64,000 bases of DNA from positions 98,505,845 through 98,569,844 of the forward strand of contig NC_080671.1 in assembly GCF_030247195.1 (NCBI RefSeq). The letters run 5' to 3'. The translations under genes and the position numbers were made by a program. Under the pieces are notes generated by a model, which did no database searches, was not told the origin of the DNA, and saw only the letters and a list, made by a program, of their open reading frames with translations. This DNA comes from Topomyia yanbarensis (Eukaryota; Arthropoda; Insecta; Diptera; Culicidae). Shown here in pieces: positions 11,165 through 22,664 of this stretch (positions within the stretch are counted from its first letter, which is position 1; each line of letters opens with the position of its first letter).

Positions 11165-12275
11165 TGTCAACAAATGTCAAAGTAAGCTCATATGGCAAAT
11201 TTCATTTGGACAATTTTAGACCCACGTCCACGTCGTTTGAAGTTTTTGACACTGCCACTATGGGAAAATACGAAGAAAAAATAGATTAAATGCTATAACT
11301 TTTGAAGTAGGAATTGAATTTTAGTCCCAAAAAACTCTATTCCTAAATACCTATTCTACTCTTTGCTGCAAATCATACATAGTTTGCAGTTTTTTCTAAT
11401 GTGAAAAAATCTCAGAAATTGAATGGAACCTTTGCGACTTTTGTCGGAATACGAGAAGTTAAAGTTCTAGAGTATTTCACTATATCTCGTTGAATCCTAA
11501 GAAATAAAAAAAGTAAATTCGCCTTCGGTAAAATTAAGATACATTGGATTTTTTGACATTTAGTCTGGATTCCACATGCAATAAATAGCATATATCAGCT
11601 CCATTCAACAATAAATTTTTCAATTTGCTTTTTGTTGTATGAAAAATACTCAGGAATTACACAGTGGATGTATCATTTCAGAAAAATAAATACGGGAAGT
11701 TAAGCGCATTTGATGAAAAAATGTGGTTTCTAGATTAAATGTAAAAAATCAGATTTTTCTGAATTTCATCGACAATGAAACCATTTTTTTCTAAGAATTT
11801 TTCACGTTTAATAAGGTACATTTAATACAAATTGATTGAGGAATAATAGATACATGAACGATAAAATGATAAAATTTGATGTGAATGCACTAGAGTCCTA
11901 ACTTTTCCTATTCTGACAAAGGTCGCAAAGGTTCCGTTCAATTTCTGATTTTTTACATAAGAAAAACTGCAAAATATGTATGATTTGCAGCATAGAGTAA
12001 GTGTCAAAATGTTTCAAAACTCCAACTTCCCCTTTTTTTTTAGGAACGGAAATATTTCGGAAATATTTCGATTGAAATGCTAAGAATGTTTCCTTAAAAA
12101 AAGGTATAAACTGCAATTTTCCGAGTGCTAGTTTAACATCATTTACAGCATTAACATTTTTTCCTTATAGTTTCCCATAGCAACTTCAAACAAAGTGGGC
12201 GGGGTCTTAAATTGTCAAAATGATGTAAAATTCGGCATCTGAGTTCACTTTGAAATTTTAAAAATGATTTCTTTT
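11165..12275. mobile_element. Large foldback element with ~300-bp inverted arms
   Basis: The left arm (about 11,165-11,480) recurs inverted at about 11,885-12,275. Matching words include GCAAATCATACATA, AATTGAA.GGAACCTTTGCGA, GACAATTT.AGACCC and GTTTGAAGTT. The arms differ by several indels, so the copy is old. The loop is AT-rich with no recognised transposase. Confidence 0.65.
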
Positions 12276-12485
12276 TTTTGCAACGACTTAGTGTCGGATG
12301 ACCAAACTGCTATGTGCTATATGTTTAATTCCATACCGTATTTTTGTTTGTTATAATAAATAATAGAGGTTCTTAAACTGTGAATCGGCATTGGTTTTAC
12401 TTCATACACGGAAAAAATGATTACCAAAATGAATAAAGTGCCATGAATTCTGGAACAAGCATGTTTTTACGTTACGAAAACAGCA

Positions 12486-12661
12486 GCATAGGGGACGGGC
12501 ATAGCGTAGTTGGTAAATCGATTGCCTTGTACGCAGCTCACCTGGGTTCGAGTCCCAACCCCGCACATAGGGTTAGAGATTTTTCCAAAAGAGATTTATC
12601 CTACCTGAAAAGAAGCGAATGACCCTAAGGTTCTATAATCAAAATTTAAAAAAATAAAAAC
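12486..12661 (+). mobile_element. tRNA-derived SINE (Feilai-like), copy 1
   Basis: It carries an RNA polymerase III box A, TAGCGTAGTTGG (12,502-12,513), and box B, GGTTCGAGTCC (12,545-12,555), with tRNA-like spacing, followed by a tRNA-unrelated body and an A-rich tail from about 12,640. A possible 9-bp target duplication AAAACAGCA flanks it at 12,477-12,485 and 12,662-12,670. Mosquito genomes carry abundant SINEs of this kind; the family name is an inference. Confidence 0.75.
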
Positions 12662-12699
12662 AAAACAGCATCATGAACAAAAATCATGTGTTTTATAAT

Positions 12700-13265
12700 T
12701 ATGTTCAATTTCCTTTTAGTAACGTTCGCATAACGCTTTTATCAGTTTATTTTTGTTTTGTGAGCTGTAGTTACGGATCCCGCTATATCATTACCAAATC
12801 GATTTTCTGTGCATGAACTAGTTGACAACTTCACGAACAGTACTCATAAAACCAAAGATTCACTCATGATGTTATTCGTAGATTTAGGAACATTAGTTAA
12901 CCAAATCAAAACATTATGAACATTTCCTCGTTAACTATTTCTCGATACTCGGAATTTTATTCATGATTCCTTTCAATCCTTATGAACTAATTCATGATTC
13001 CTAAAAACCATGCTCATGAATTAGTTAATAAAATTATGAAATATTATTCATGTATTCGTGAGATGGATCATGCGACTTACCGTTCCTGCTCGTGAAATAG
13101 ATCACAAAATCATGAAATATTATTCATGTAGTCGTGAAATGGTTCATGATTCCTAGTAAAATAGTTACGTCTGGTCATTCGTACTTATCAAATTGATCAA
13201 AAAATCATGAAATATTATTCATGGGTTCGTGAACTGGTTTACGATTCCTAGTACATGATTTATGA
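12700..13265. repeat. ATCATGAAATATTATTCATG repeat cluster
   Basis: The core ATCATGAAATATTATTCATG, itself an imperfect palindrome, occurs at about 13,030 (one mismatch), 13,106 and 13,201, with related TCATGATTCCTAGTA and TCGTGA.ATGG words around it. Spacing of 76 and 95 bp is irregular, so this is a degenerate cluster and not a clean tandem array. Confidence 0.55.
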
Positions 13266-13269
13266 TTTA

Positions 13270-14040
13270 TTTTGCGTGCTAGTTATATTTAGAAGATATC
13301 TAAAATCAATTTCAATTTCATGCAACATGGTAATGACATTTTCACGTGAACTATTTCACAAAATTTGGAGAATTATTTGTGGAATCATTTTTGTTTCATG
13401 CACTTTTTATTAAATGTCCAGCTGCTTGCGACCAGTAATAGGTACGAACACTAGATATACGAAAACTATTAGGATCTCGAACATTGTTGTTCATTTAAAA
13501 ACGCTCAGTGTGATGTCTGGACACGAAAAGATATAGTTCACAGAACAAGTTACCGCGTATCAGTCACACTTTTATGATCCAGTTTATGGTTAGGGAGTAA
13601 TACACTCCCTAGCCCCCTTAATTGAAATTTTTTTACCGAGTCATTGTTATAGTATCTCGTTACATTTTCATTATTTTTTTTGCGTTTCTGGCACATAGCA
13701 TGGTAAGGTAAGGAGAGAATATATTCGTAAATCTGCTATTAGTAGGTTTCGTATAGAAAACTTTCGTAAAATATACGAGTTTTTCGTAATATGATGAATC
13801 ATTCGTAGTTCAACGGATTTTTTTTATTTTCGTTTCGAGTTTTTCGTAAAAACCATGAAACGACTTTCGTAGGCACATTACGAATCTGTTTCATAAACCC
13901 AACAAATTGCTTGATAAAATACACGAAAGTTTTTACAATATTCACGAGCATATTTCGTAATATGAACGATTTTTTTATGCATGAAAAATTCACATCGTTG
14001 AACAAATTTATCCGGAAATCTGCTAAAAATAGTGAACTAA
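13270..14040. other. No gene; TTCGTAA-rich sequence
   Basis: Many TTTCGTAA and TACGAAA words from about 13,740 to 13,990, possibly degenerate arms of the neighbouring foldback. No coding content was recognised. Confidence 0.4.
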
Positions 14041-14044
14041 AAAC

Positions 14045-15060
14045 CTGGCGACTTGATAAACGAGAATTGTCCTGATTTTAAATATTTAGTGTACATTGCA
14101 CGAAATTCACCATAGAACACGAAGCAATTTTTCGTGAAAATTTCACGAATATTTCGTTAGTCGCACGATGTCGTTTTCGTTCACCGAACAAAATTTTAGT
14201 ATATTTTTTCATCCGATCTTTAAGGATCGATATTTGCCAATATCGACTTTTTTATATTAAAGAGGTCGATCTGGCAAAATCATTATTTTTTAAAAAAGCT
14301 TATCACTATGAAAGATCACTGACTCTGTCTTGCTAGGTAGGGCCGGGTAAACGGGCGAGCTCGACATGATATTTTTAATAGGGCTCAGCAAGTAGTCGTA
14401 TAGAAACCCATTGGAAATGAGACGGCGCGTGTATCTCTTCTTCATTTCATGAAAATATTGAAATTTTCGAATGTTTGTGTGTGTTTACTTAATACAACCG
14501 CCGTTCACCGGAAAATTGTGAGAATCATAGCCATTTGCCCTAATGCTGTCCGAAACTTCATATTTCGTCTTTTTATTCTATTTGAGAAGAAAGGACTGAG
14601 TCGAATTCTCGAAGAAAAATGCAAGTTTCGCCGCTTTGTTTTTTTAAGTATTAATCGAACTAAAACGAATTTAAATCAATTTTTACCACTAGTATTTTAG
14701 TCGCATAATGTCATACTAGCGATAACTCAATTTGTTTACATTTGTGATTTAGACCCTAGTGAAAGATCTATGTCGAATAGTGCTAAACACTTGAAATGAA
14801 ATTGATTTTGCCAGATCGATCTCTTTCATATAAAAAAGATTATATTGTAAAACATCGATCCTTAAAGATCGTATGAAAAAATATACGAAAATTTTGCTTG
14901 GTGAACGAAAATGAAATCGTGCGCCTAACGAAATATTTATGATATATACAAACATTTCGTTTCAATCACGAAAGATAGTTTTGTTTCCTTCGATGGATTT
15001 CGTGCAATATACACTAAATATTTAAAATCACAAAAATTTTCGTCCATCAAGTCGCCATGT
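14045..15060. mobile_element. Large foldback element with ~240-bp inverted arms
   Basis: The left arm 14,045-14,285 recurs inverted at 14,806-15,060. Shared words include TGGCGACTTGAT, TTTTAAATATTTAGTGTA, GATCTTTAAGGATCGAT and GATCGATCTGGCAAAATC. The 520-bp loop contains a short plus-strand open frame (14,449-14,700) with no recognisable domain. Autonomous parts and target duplication were not identified. Confidence 0.7.
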
Positions 15061-15064
15061 ATTC

Positions 15065-16384
15065 AGATCATGAAATGAACGAAACCAGCTATTTACAATG
15101 CCTCGTTGCAGAAAACGAAGAATGGATTTGTGCATTGTATAATAATTTTCATTCTATTTACGAAATAATTTTAACAGTGTAAATGCAAGACTTCAGGTAG
15201 TTTTGAGTTCATAGTAGCCAAAATGATTCAAGCCGGGGCGTGTACGGATCGAGCTTGAGCTTGTGCGACCACTCCCGGCTGCGACTCCGTTCTCAATCTG
15301 GACTAGCTGAAGTTGCACAGGGAATCAGTAAATAAATCTGCTTGGAAGTATCGAAACATCTTTAAATGTGCAACTCCTGGTAATCCTAAAGTGTTTATTG
15401 ATCAATACCAGCGCACAGTGGCGGGTCTTCAAACAAAAATCGGACAAAACCTCTAATGTTACCTAATTTGGCTGAAAATCACAATTTAAGCTAATTTTGA
15501 GGTGATAAGCTCATTTTTGATGTCTAAAGTCTTAAAATATTGAATGCATTTTTCCGAACAGTGTCATTGAAACTTTCTTATAACTATGATCCCGTTTTCA
15601 TGATAGATTTTCCGTTACTGTTCACCAATGTCAACAATATTATAAAAAATGAATAACACTACTTTAAATCCATTGTATAACGTGTTGGTTTACTGTAGAT
15701 TGTCTAACTATTTTACATAAAACACCATGCGCCTCCATATCAGCAACAAAGCTTCAAAATCTCCTTAAACCTTTTTGCGCACCTAGGCGCAGAACGAGAC
15801 AATGATATTCGAAAAGTAGAGGTTATTTCCCATAGAATGTATACTATGTGACCGTTCCGAAATTTGTACAGAATACATTAGTGAAAAAAGTATTTTTGAT
15901 CTGACCACCTCACACATATTTAAACTAGAAAGTCATAGTTCCAAGCGAATTTACCAAATGTATATTGTTTACTGACCAAGTTCTTTCGTTCCTCTACACA
16001 ATGAAACTAGTTGTGCTAAAATCGGACCAAAATCAAAAGAGCAACATGCATTTGAAGTGAACAGAGCAATGGTGGTTTCGGAAATGAAAATCATTAAAAA
16101 GTCTGGACTTTGCTACGTTTAAATTCATGTTAAAAATCGTTTTCTTATCCAATGATCATAACATTTTGAATATACATCATTCAGTACATGCGAAATTTAG
16201 GAAAAATTTAAAATATCAATATTTCAAAAATAATTTTTTGAGGTTTTGGCCAGTCTCCAGCCACTGTGCGGCGCCGGCCAGGCACGAATGTAGATCGCGT
16301 AAGGAAAGGGAAGGAATGTTAGTCTGATACTTGCTTTTGCGAGATGCCGTATATACTGTGCACTCTACAAGTACCACGGATATT
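15065..16384. other. No recognisable gene
   Basis: AT-rich sequence with short chance frames only. Confidence 0.5.
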
Positions 16385-16765
16385 TATTAGTAGGTATACT
16401 ATCGCTATAAGCATAACTGTTCCATGTGCTATGGGATTCCATATACACATGGGATAATTATGCGTAGAGCGGCAATATAGGGGTGCGATTTTTCTTCATG
16501 TTATAGTTATTTTCCATCAGCCTATTTCCGCTACGAAGCCACAGATCAACACCGGATAGGTGACTCCACTATCTGAACTAGATATCGATCCACCACTCAT
16601 GGACAGAAGATCATCGGCTTACTTCCCATTCAAAGGAAGACTTGACCACAGATTTTTTCACCTCAGAAAAATATCAACAACCTCGGCTGGGATTGAACCC
16701 AAACCAATTGGGATGGGTGGGGGTCACGCTTACCACTCATCCACCGGCACCGTCACATGCCAGAT
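16385..16765 (-). mobile_element. Second tRNA-derived SINE type, minus strand
   Basis: The minus strand shows a box B, GGTTCAATCCC (complement of 16,689-16,699), and upstream of it a box-A-like TGGATGAGTGGT (complement of 16,732-16,743, one mismatch). Spacing is tRNA-like. The ~300-bp body to about 16,385 is not tRNA-related. It differs from the SINEs at 12.5 and 36.5 kb. The 3' end is estimated. Confidence 0.55.
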
Positions 16766-16769
16766 CGTG

Positions 16770-17650
16770 TACAGATTTTCAGAAACTGAATCGATATTTC
16801 TATTGCATTTGAAACCAAATGGTATTATACCCGATGGACATTAGAATTGTTTAGAGCTCTTCCAATTGACAAGAAAACTATTAAAAAGCGTCCAATTTTA
16901 ACTTCTAGACAAATTTCAGAAAAAGCAATTCCCAAAATTCGCAATAATTCGGGTGTAGAATAACGTTGAACAGAATATTTAGCAAAGTTATGTATTAATT
17001 CTTTTTTTCTCCAAGTCTCCCGTTGAAGTTATTTGTAAAATAATTATCAAGGATTACAATTCGGTACTCAAATCACAATAACAAACGCCGTATTTGTTTC
17101 ATTCATTCTGTTCTCTACGGAATTTTCTACTCCTGACGTCTGTAAAATATTTTATTCCTACTATTCAATGAAATGATCAGAGTTGGCATTTTTAAGCTCA
17201 AATACTAATTTCATTGGGAACTTTAAACAACTAATCAGTTTTTTAAACCTCGAGTTCTATATTGTAAGGTCGAATTTCTAGATTGGTGATTACAAAAAAG
17301 TTTCGCGCATCTTTAAAGAAAATCTGCACATAGGTATTCCAACATTTGGAAAATGAGCAATCGTGTCAAAAAACAACTTATAATTCGAGAAAGTGTAATA
17401 CTTCCACTGGTTTCGATAAGTTCATTTGTTCCGAACTAATTAACCATCCTAGAATAGTTGATGATCCTGACGCTGAACGAAATATTGATAAGTGTTTTAA
17501 ATTCACTTGTTCCCATCTTTATTTTCACTAATTAGCGATGAATCACACATACCTTACAGAGTAACGACTATATCGAAATTATAGTGCGTTGGGTAATGCC
17601 GCCAAACTCGTTGGATAACGAAAACTAGCAAGTAGGCTAACGTCGACTTG
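16770..17650. other. No recognisable gene
   Basis: AT-rich sequence with nothing identifiable. If the candidate promoter at 17.9 kb is real, this is intron 1 of the ATP-citrate lyase gene. Confidence 0.45.
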
Positions 17651-17654
17651 GAAG

Positions 17655-17945
17655 ACGGTTACCGCACCTTCAACTTCAACAACTCTTCGACGGACAAGAA
17701 ATATATCCAAAACACACAAAACTGGTTAAAGGCGAGTCTCGTCGAATACAACTTCCACGTATCACTTTCACTTGTGCGGCGCGCGCCGGAGTCAACAACG
17801 GGTCGGTTGTAGTTACGGAACACAGGCAAACACACAGAGCAAACCCGATTCGGTAATAATTTTTGTGCAACTGACCGTTTCACCGAAAGCACAATTCCAC
17901 TTTTCTGATCGCTACTGCTTTTTCATATTTGTGAGCTATATAATT
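17655..17945 (-). promoter_or_regulatory. Candidate minus-strand promoter and noncoding first exon
   Basis: On the minus strand a TATATAG box (complement of 17,936-17,942) is followed 25-35 nt later by initiator-like GCAGTAG and ATCAGAA, then by GC-richer sequence to about 17,655 with GGTCAGTTG and GTGAAAGTGATACGTGG, the sort of words common in insect 5' UTRs. It points toward the ATP-citrate lyase exon 9.3 kb away. The donor is uncertain (AAGGTGCGG near 17,670). This is inference from composition and spacing only. Confidence 0.3.
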
Positions 17946-17949
17946 GTTC

Positions 17950-19710
17950 CACTAAATGTGCAAATCTCTGCAACTCCAGAAGATCCACCGAGGCAATCGA
18001 AAATTGAACAAAGTGTGAAATAGTGAACCGCTCAAAACGATCAGCTCAGGGCCGCGGCCAATTACGATCCGAACGCTCGCGCAGTTTCCTGACAACTGAC
18101 TGGATGACTGGGTGACTTACTGACGGTGGCTCAGCAGCTGGACATAGCGGACCGTCGCTTGCGTATATACGTTCGCTGTTTGCTGGATTGTAAGTAGGTA
18201 TGCATAACCAGCTCTCAATCGGTTTTGTTTCATCATCGCTACGTGTGCATGTGAGTGTCCGTCCTACTGCGGTGAATCGGCAATTTGCTTCCTCGTCATA
18301 CGCAAACAAACAGGGGGCACTATGCTATCAGCAAAACCTCAGCGGTGGAGTGCTTTTTTTGCACGGATACATCACGACGTCTTGTGACCTTAAAAAATTG
18401 GTACCCCCCTGGCGATGTTGCAAAATTGTTCTTCACCTGGCGCATCGCGTTGTCATTCGATGATTTTACAGAGCGACCTGTGGTGATAAGAAAATTGTCT
18501 GCGCCTGACCTATCAGGTATATGTTCTTGATGTTGCCTCATTCTGTATTCAGGTCGGCGTCCGAAGGAAGATGCATGGCACTTACACATTCTGCCTTTGT
18601 GGTGCTACGGAGTGTGCTCTTGATGCTGCGGTTGACCTTGCGATGATGCTTCTGAGGGAAAGTGTACTTGAAATTTACTAGCGTTCAAACTAGTAGGATA
18701 TGAGACGAACGAAAATGTTTCGGCTTGAATTGAATTGTTCCTACGGGCTTTAATATTTTTGTCAGCTCCGTAGCCAGAAGTTTGCTTCAGGGGGGACATT
18801 TAATGCATAAATGTATTTTGGTGAGCTGAAATTACTGAACACTGAATGAAAATTTGAAAGATTCTTAGTGAAAACTTCCAAAATAAAGATAAAAGAAATT
18901 GAAAAATCTGAAAGTATGGTCCCAGACTCACGAAAGACTATAACATATCGTTGAAATACTCACTTTGAATGTGATTTTGGTTATTCATTTATAACGTGAG
19001 TTAAAAAAAAAACAACGGACATACACATATACCCCGTAAGGGATTTTTAGTGACACTTTTTACTATCATTTATATCAATTTTAAGCGGTGATTTTGTTTT
19101 TCCCATAATCTTCGATGCATTTTTTGATGGAATTGAGGATATCACTGCATTTGGCTCACTTTTTGAAACCCCTGGGTTATAATGGGTTAATATTTTCCAT
19201 AATCAAGCAGCTTATGTTAGATTCAAGAGAAATTTTAGAATGGTGTAGAAGTGGTACAAAATGTGAAATACAGCGAGAAACTTATTCTATCAGACCCGAT
19301 TTTGTCTACCTGCGGTTTTGTCAACCTCATTGAAAAGCCATTTGATGGAATCTAGCAGACGAACCAAGTCAAATTCTAGAAAATCCTTTCTTCCTGCGCT
19401 ATTTTCTGCGGGAACAAGCTTGCAATATGTATTATTAGATGACATAATTAAATAAAACAATTAACTTCACTATTAGATTTTCTTGAACGCCTTAGAACGT
19501 GCATGATCCTCTATTACACATATCCAGCGAGTGTGGGCTCTATCCCCAAATTCAAGTTTTCTGAAGAACCAAACCCTAGTAACAATAGAGGTTTTATGGC
19601 ACTCTTGAAGCCCTTCTTGAAACTCAGAATGTACTTGTAGTATGCTATAAAACTAGAAATGCTACTTGGAAAGTTCAGTCGGTCTCTCGTACGGCTTTCC
19701 CACTACACTG
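17950..19710. other. GC-rich patch, then no recognisable gene
   Basis: 18,040-18,330 is CpG-rich and includes a plus-strand GTAAGT at 18,189-18,194 and a minus-strand one at 18,114-18,119, so it could hold upstream regulatory DNA or another untranslated exon. From about 18,330 to 19,710 I see only short frames and AT-rich sequence. Confidence 0.4.
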
Positions 19711-19718
19711 AAGTCTTT

Positions 19719-19842
19719 TTATGCGGTTTTTATGCGACTTTTTTATGCGAATTTTCAAAGTTATGCGGTTTTTTAGGCGGATTTCCAAAGTTATGCGGTT
19801 TTTTATGCGGATTTTCAAAGTTATGCGGTTTTTTTATGCAGT
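19719..19842. repeat. 30-bp tandem repeat (minisatellite)
   Basis: Units beginning TTATGCGGTTTTTTATGCGG and ending ATTTTCAAAG run at 19,761-19,790, 19,791-19,820 and partially before and after, with one to three substitutions each. Within each unit TTTTATGCG is itself doubled. Confidence 0.85.
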
Positions 19843-19849
19843 ACGTATG

Positions 19850-20337
19850 TACAAGTCCAGCCTACTGAATTTTGTCGTGTTTTATCAGCCTTCCTATAGA
19901 AACATGGTGACATCGGATAAAACACGGTAAACTGCAGATCTGTAGCCCGGAATGCCGAAAGTGCGACCAGATAAATTTACAAAGAACCAGGAAGAGATCG
20001 TCGACTTCAGAGCAGACCCCGCAGTCGCAGGTTGTGTTCTATCTAAAAAGGTGTGCGTGAGTTCAAGGAGACAGGTGAATGGCGTCCCAAGATCCTGTAA
20101 TCTGGAAACCTAAAATACACTCGGTCATGATTCGAAGCACCGAACAATTCGGCCCGATGATGATTATCACGACAACAATTTGGAGAAGTCTTTAAATTTT
20201 GTTTGAATTAAATGAAATGTTTCATGTCGGAAGAAAAAATACGAATTCTAGCAAAACCTTAGGATATAGTTTTCGCTAAGTTTAGGGCAATATTTATTTA
20301 GAATGGACCAACTGGAGTTGCAGAACTAATTTTTTGA
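19850..20337. other. No recognisable gene
   Basis: Unique-looking sequence with no coding or repeat content that I can name. Confidence 0.45.
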
Positions 20338-20448
20338 GAAGCGCTTTGACAGAATCACTCACTACAATTGCAGACTAGACGGGAAATGTTACCTACTAAA
20401 ACGCTGCTTAATGTTTGGGCCGTGATTTTGATTGTGATATCGAATGTA
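20338..20448 (+). repeat. Head segment of composite satellite repeat (locus 2)
   Basis: Shares TTTGACAGAATCACTCACTA, ACGGGAAATGTTACCTACTA and GGCCGTGATTTTGATTGTG with the other heads. It is interrupted after ATATCGAATGTA by the element 20,451-21,731 and resumes with CGGTTCAGAG. The empty form is at 38,836 (ATATCGACTGTACGGTTCAG). Confidence 0.75.
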
Positions 20449-20820
20449 TAGGAGAACCGGGGGCTATTAAGACCGTGGGGACAGACAGCCTTGATTTCTT
20501 AGAAAATCGTGACTTTCTAACTGCCGAGCATATTGGTAGAACCGCTATTCTGAAACATACATTTCGACAGCTGAATCACATTCTTCAGTTTTTTTTAGTA
20601 AGGAGTAACGTGTTTAATTTTTTTTGCCATGGCGTCATCCTCAAAACAAAAATCGTTAAAACCGTGATTAAAGCAACAAATAAAAGTGAAAAAATAACAG
20701 GTAAGCGATTTGGAAAGCTCGAGGCTCCTATTTGATAGAATGATTTTTGTTTGGGTGAAAACACAGGTTTTTTTAAGACGCTCACAATTTTTATGCGAAA
20801 TCAGCGTACGGGACTATTCA

Positions 20821-21045
20821 GGTTCAACTGAGAAAGCTTGGAAAAGTGGCCATCTTGGAAAACGAAAAAAGCATTTTTTTTCTTACACCGTTGGAAAAAT
20901 CTTCATGAAAATCAATCAATAGTACTTTATTAATGCCACAAATACATTGATTCATTTTCATGAAGATTTTTCCAAAGGTGTGAGAAAAAAATTGCTTTTT
21001 TCGTTTTCAAAGATGGCCACTTTTTGAGGCGTTCTCAGTTGAACC
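20821..21045. mobile_element. 225-bp palindromic MITE (two ~100-bp arms)
   Basis: The first ~100 bases, starting GGTTCAACTGAGAA, are repeated inverted in the last ~100, ending TTCTCAGTTGAACC, with only a few mismatches: GTGGCCATCTTGGAAAACGA against GTGGCCATCTTTGAAAACGA, and a fully matching GGAAAAATCTTCATGAAAAT. The copy at 9.7 kb lacks it. RNA from it would form a long hairpin. Confidence 0.85.
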
Positions 21046-21431
21046 TTAAAACCGTCAATTCTATCAACCACCATTCAGCGGTTTGCAGCTACGCACACGA
21101 TTGTCACGCCATAGCCAAGAAAATACATGATGCGCCAATCGATAGCTGTGACTAATCAGATTAGTTTTTTTTACGAAATTAGTTTTATTTTCCTTCTTAA
21201 TGGGTGTCTACGATAACGATTTCATAGGCAAACATGATTCATTTCTAAATAAATTAAAAATGACGGTCTGAATTACCCCGTTGAGGACCGAATTACCTCT
21301 AAATTGTAGAAGGCTGGATAAATGTAGTTTTTCAAATCGTTGCCTAGTGGGGCAAATGTGCTTTTATGGCTCCAAAATGTAGCTGAGGTTTCAAACTAAC
21401 AATTAGGACCTTTAACTAATAAGTTCTATCA

Positions 21432-21657
21432 TATCCGCCACAATGATCAATCAGCAAACGACGATGTCAATTACACAATATGTATCCCACTTCCTACCTT
21501 TTTCCTTTACTTACATAAGAGGGGAGCAAGCCGCCCCTAAATACGGCTTTCCTTTCCCCCACTAACATGTGACATGTAAATAAAAAAAAATGAATTATCG
21601 GCCTCGTTAAGCTAAAGCATTTGGGCCTAAATAAACGTATTTAAGATAAAAAAAAGA
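21432..21657 (+). mobile_element. 5'-truncated non-LTR retrotransposon 3' end
   Basis: The insertion ends in an A-rich tail (AAGATAAAAAAAAGA) and is flanked by an exact 15-bp target duplication, TAATAAGTTCTATCA, at 21,417-21,431 and 21,658-21,672. The uninterrupted relative is at 9,985-10,005. It contains only 3' untranslated sequence, with GGGCCTAAATAAACG near the end. The parent family is unknown to me. Confidence 0.85.
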
Positions 21658-21732
21658 TAATAAGTTCTATCACATTTACTTACTTAAAAAGCCGACTTGC
21701 TTAGGTAGGTTCTAATAGCTCCGGGTTCCCCT

Positions 21733-22660
21733 ACGGTTCAGAGGTGATGGCGCGGATAATTCATGATCGCGTGTGCACGAGTGTTCATATAATCGCACTT
21801 GATGCTGCGTTATAAAATTTATAAAAATAATTTTGTCCTAAAATGATTACTTAATCTCTGAGGCGTTTTCATGTTTGCGAGATTGCAAGCGTATGTTTGC
21901 GTGGATGATCGCGAAGGATTCGAGCGTTTTTATGTTAACGTGATTGATCGCGTAAACCTTTTGTATATCGCGTGTGCTAGTGTGTATGTAACTGTCGCAT
22001 GTATAAATTAGATTGTATAACCGTGTGGTTTATTCGTATATTCGCGCGAGTTCTTGAAAGATCGCGCGGACCGCGAGTCCGATGTTTAATTTTGAGTATG
22101 AGGTTCACATGTTAGAAGACAATGTGTTCCCCTTTGCCACTAGAACTCCTGTTAATGTCACCCTGAAACTTATTGTCCAGTGTATATGAACGTCATTTTT
22201 TGAGAATGGTCTATTTGAAGGCATGGACCTAGGCGGCTGCGACCGAGAGTAGAGCTTCCCAGATGTGGTCGATTAATGATTCCCTGGGTTTATAAATTCG
22301 TAAGTACAACCGCATTGACTTGATCGCCGGAGTGTTTTTAAGTAAGTGAGAAAACGGGCGTAACTATGTGTGAATGATCGCGATTGCATGTTCGAGCGTG
22401 TAACATGATTTGTATTAATGCAAAGGCGCAAGCGTTTCTATGTTAGCTGTTTGATCACGTAGGTGTTTTATGTCGCGTATGCTAGTGTGTTTGAATTCTG
22501 TTATATACACGGTTATATATTCGCGTGGGCTTTTAAATGTTCGCGTCGGCCGTCTTTGAATATACGGTTCAGATGATGGAAGAAAGTGAGCTCCCCTTTC
22601 TCACTGGAGTTTTCGCCTGAGACTTGAATTCTAGTGTATATAAGTTAAGTATTTCAGAAT
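21733..22660 (+). repeat. CpG-rich satellite, locus 2 (about two monomers)
   Basis: Equivalent points CCACTAGAACTCCTGTTAATGT near 22,131 and CACTGGAGTTTTCGCC near 22,596 give a period of about 465 bp. It contains GATCGCGCGGACCG, TGGACCTAGGCGGCT and TCGCGTGTGCTAGTGTG words shared with the other loci, in the same orientation. Confidence 0.75.
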
Positions 22661-22664
22661 TCTC

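Larger units (their letters stand above)
20451..21731. mobile_element. Inverted-repeat element, CTATTAGGA family, copy 2
   Basis: The left end GGAGAACCGGGGGCTATTAA and the right end, in reverse GGGGAACCCGGAGCTATTAG, are clear inverted repeats, with TA at both junctions. It is inserted in the composite satellite head; the uninterrupted site is at about 38,836. It carries two further insertions (20,821-21,045 and 21,432-21,657). No transposase was recognised. Confidence 0.8.

Noticed and set aside
12491..12560. A genuine tRNA gene
   Set aside because: Boxes A and B are present, but acceptor and anticodon stems do not close, and the sequence continues into a SINE body with an A-rich tail.
13030..13223. 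Regular tandem repeat of about 83 bp
   Set aside because: Spacing is 76 and 95 bp, so it is only an irregular cluster of a shared core.
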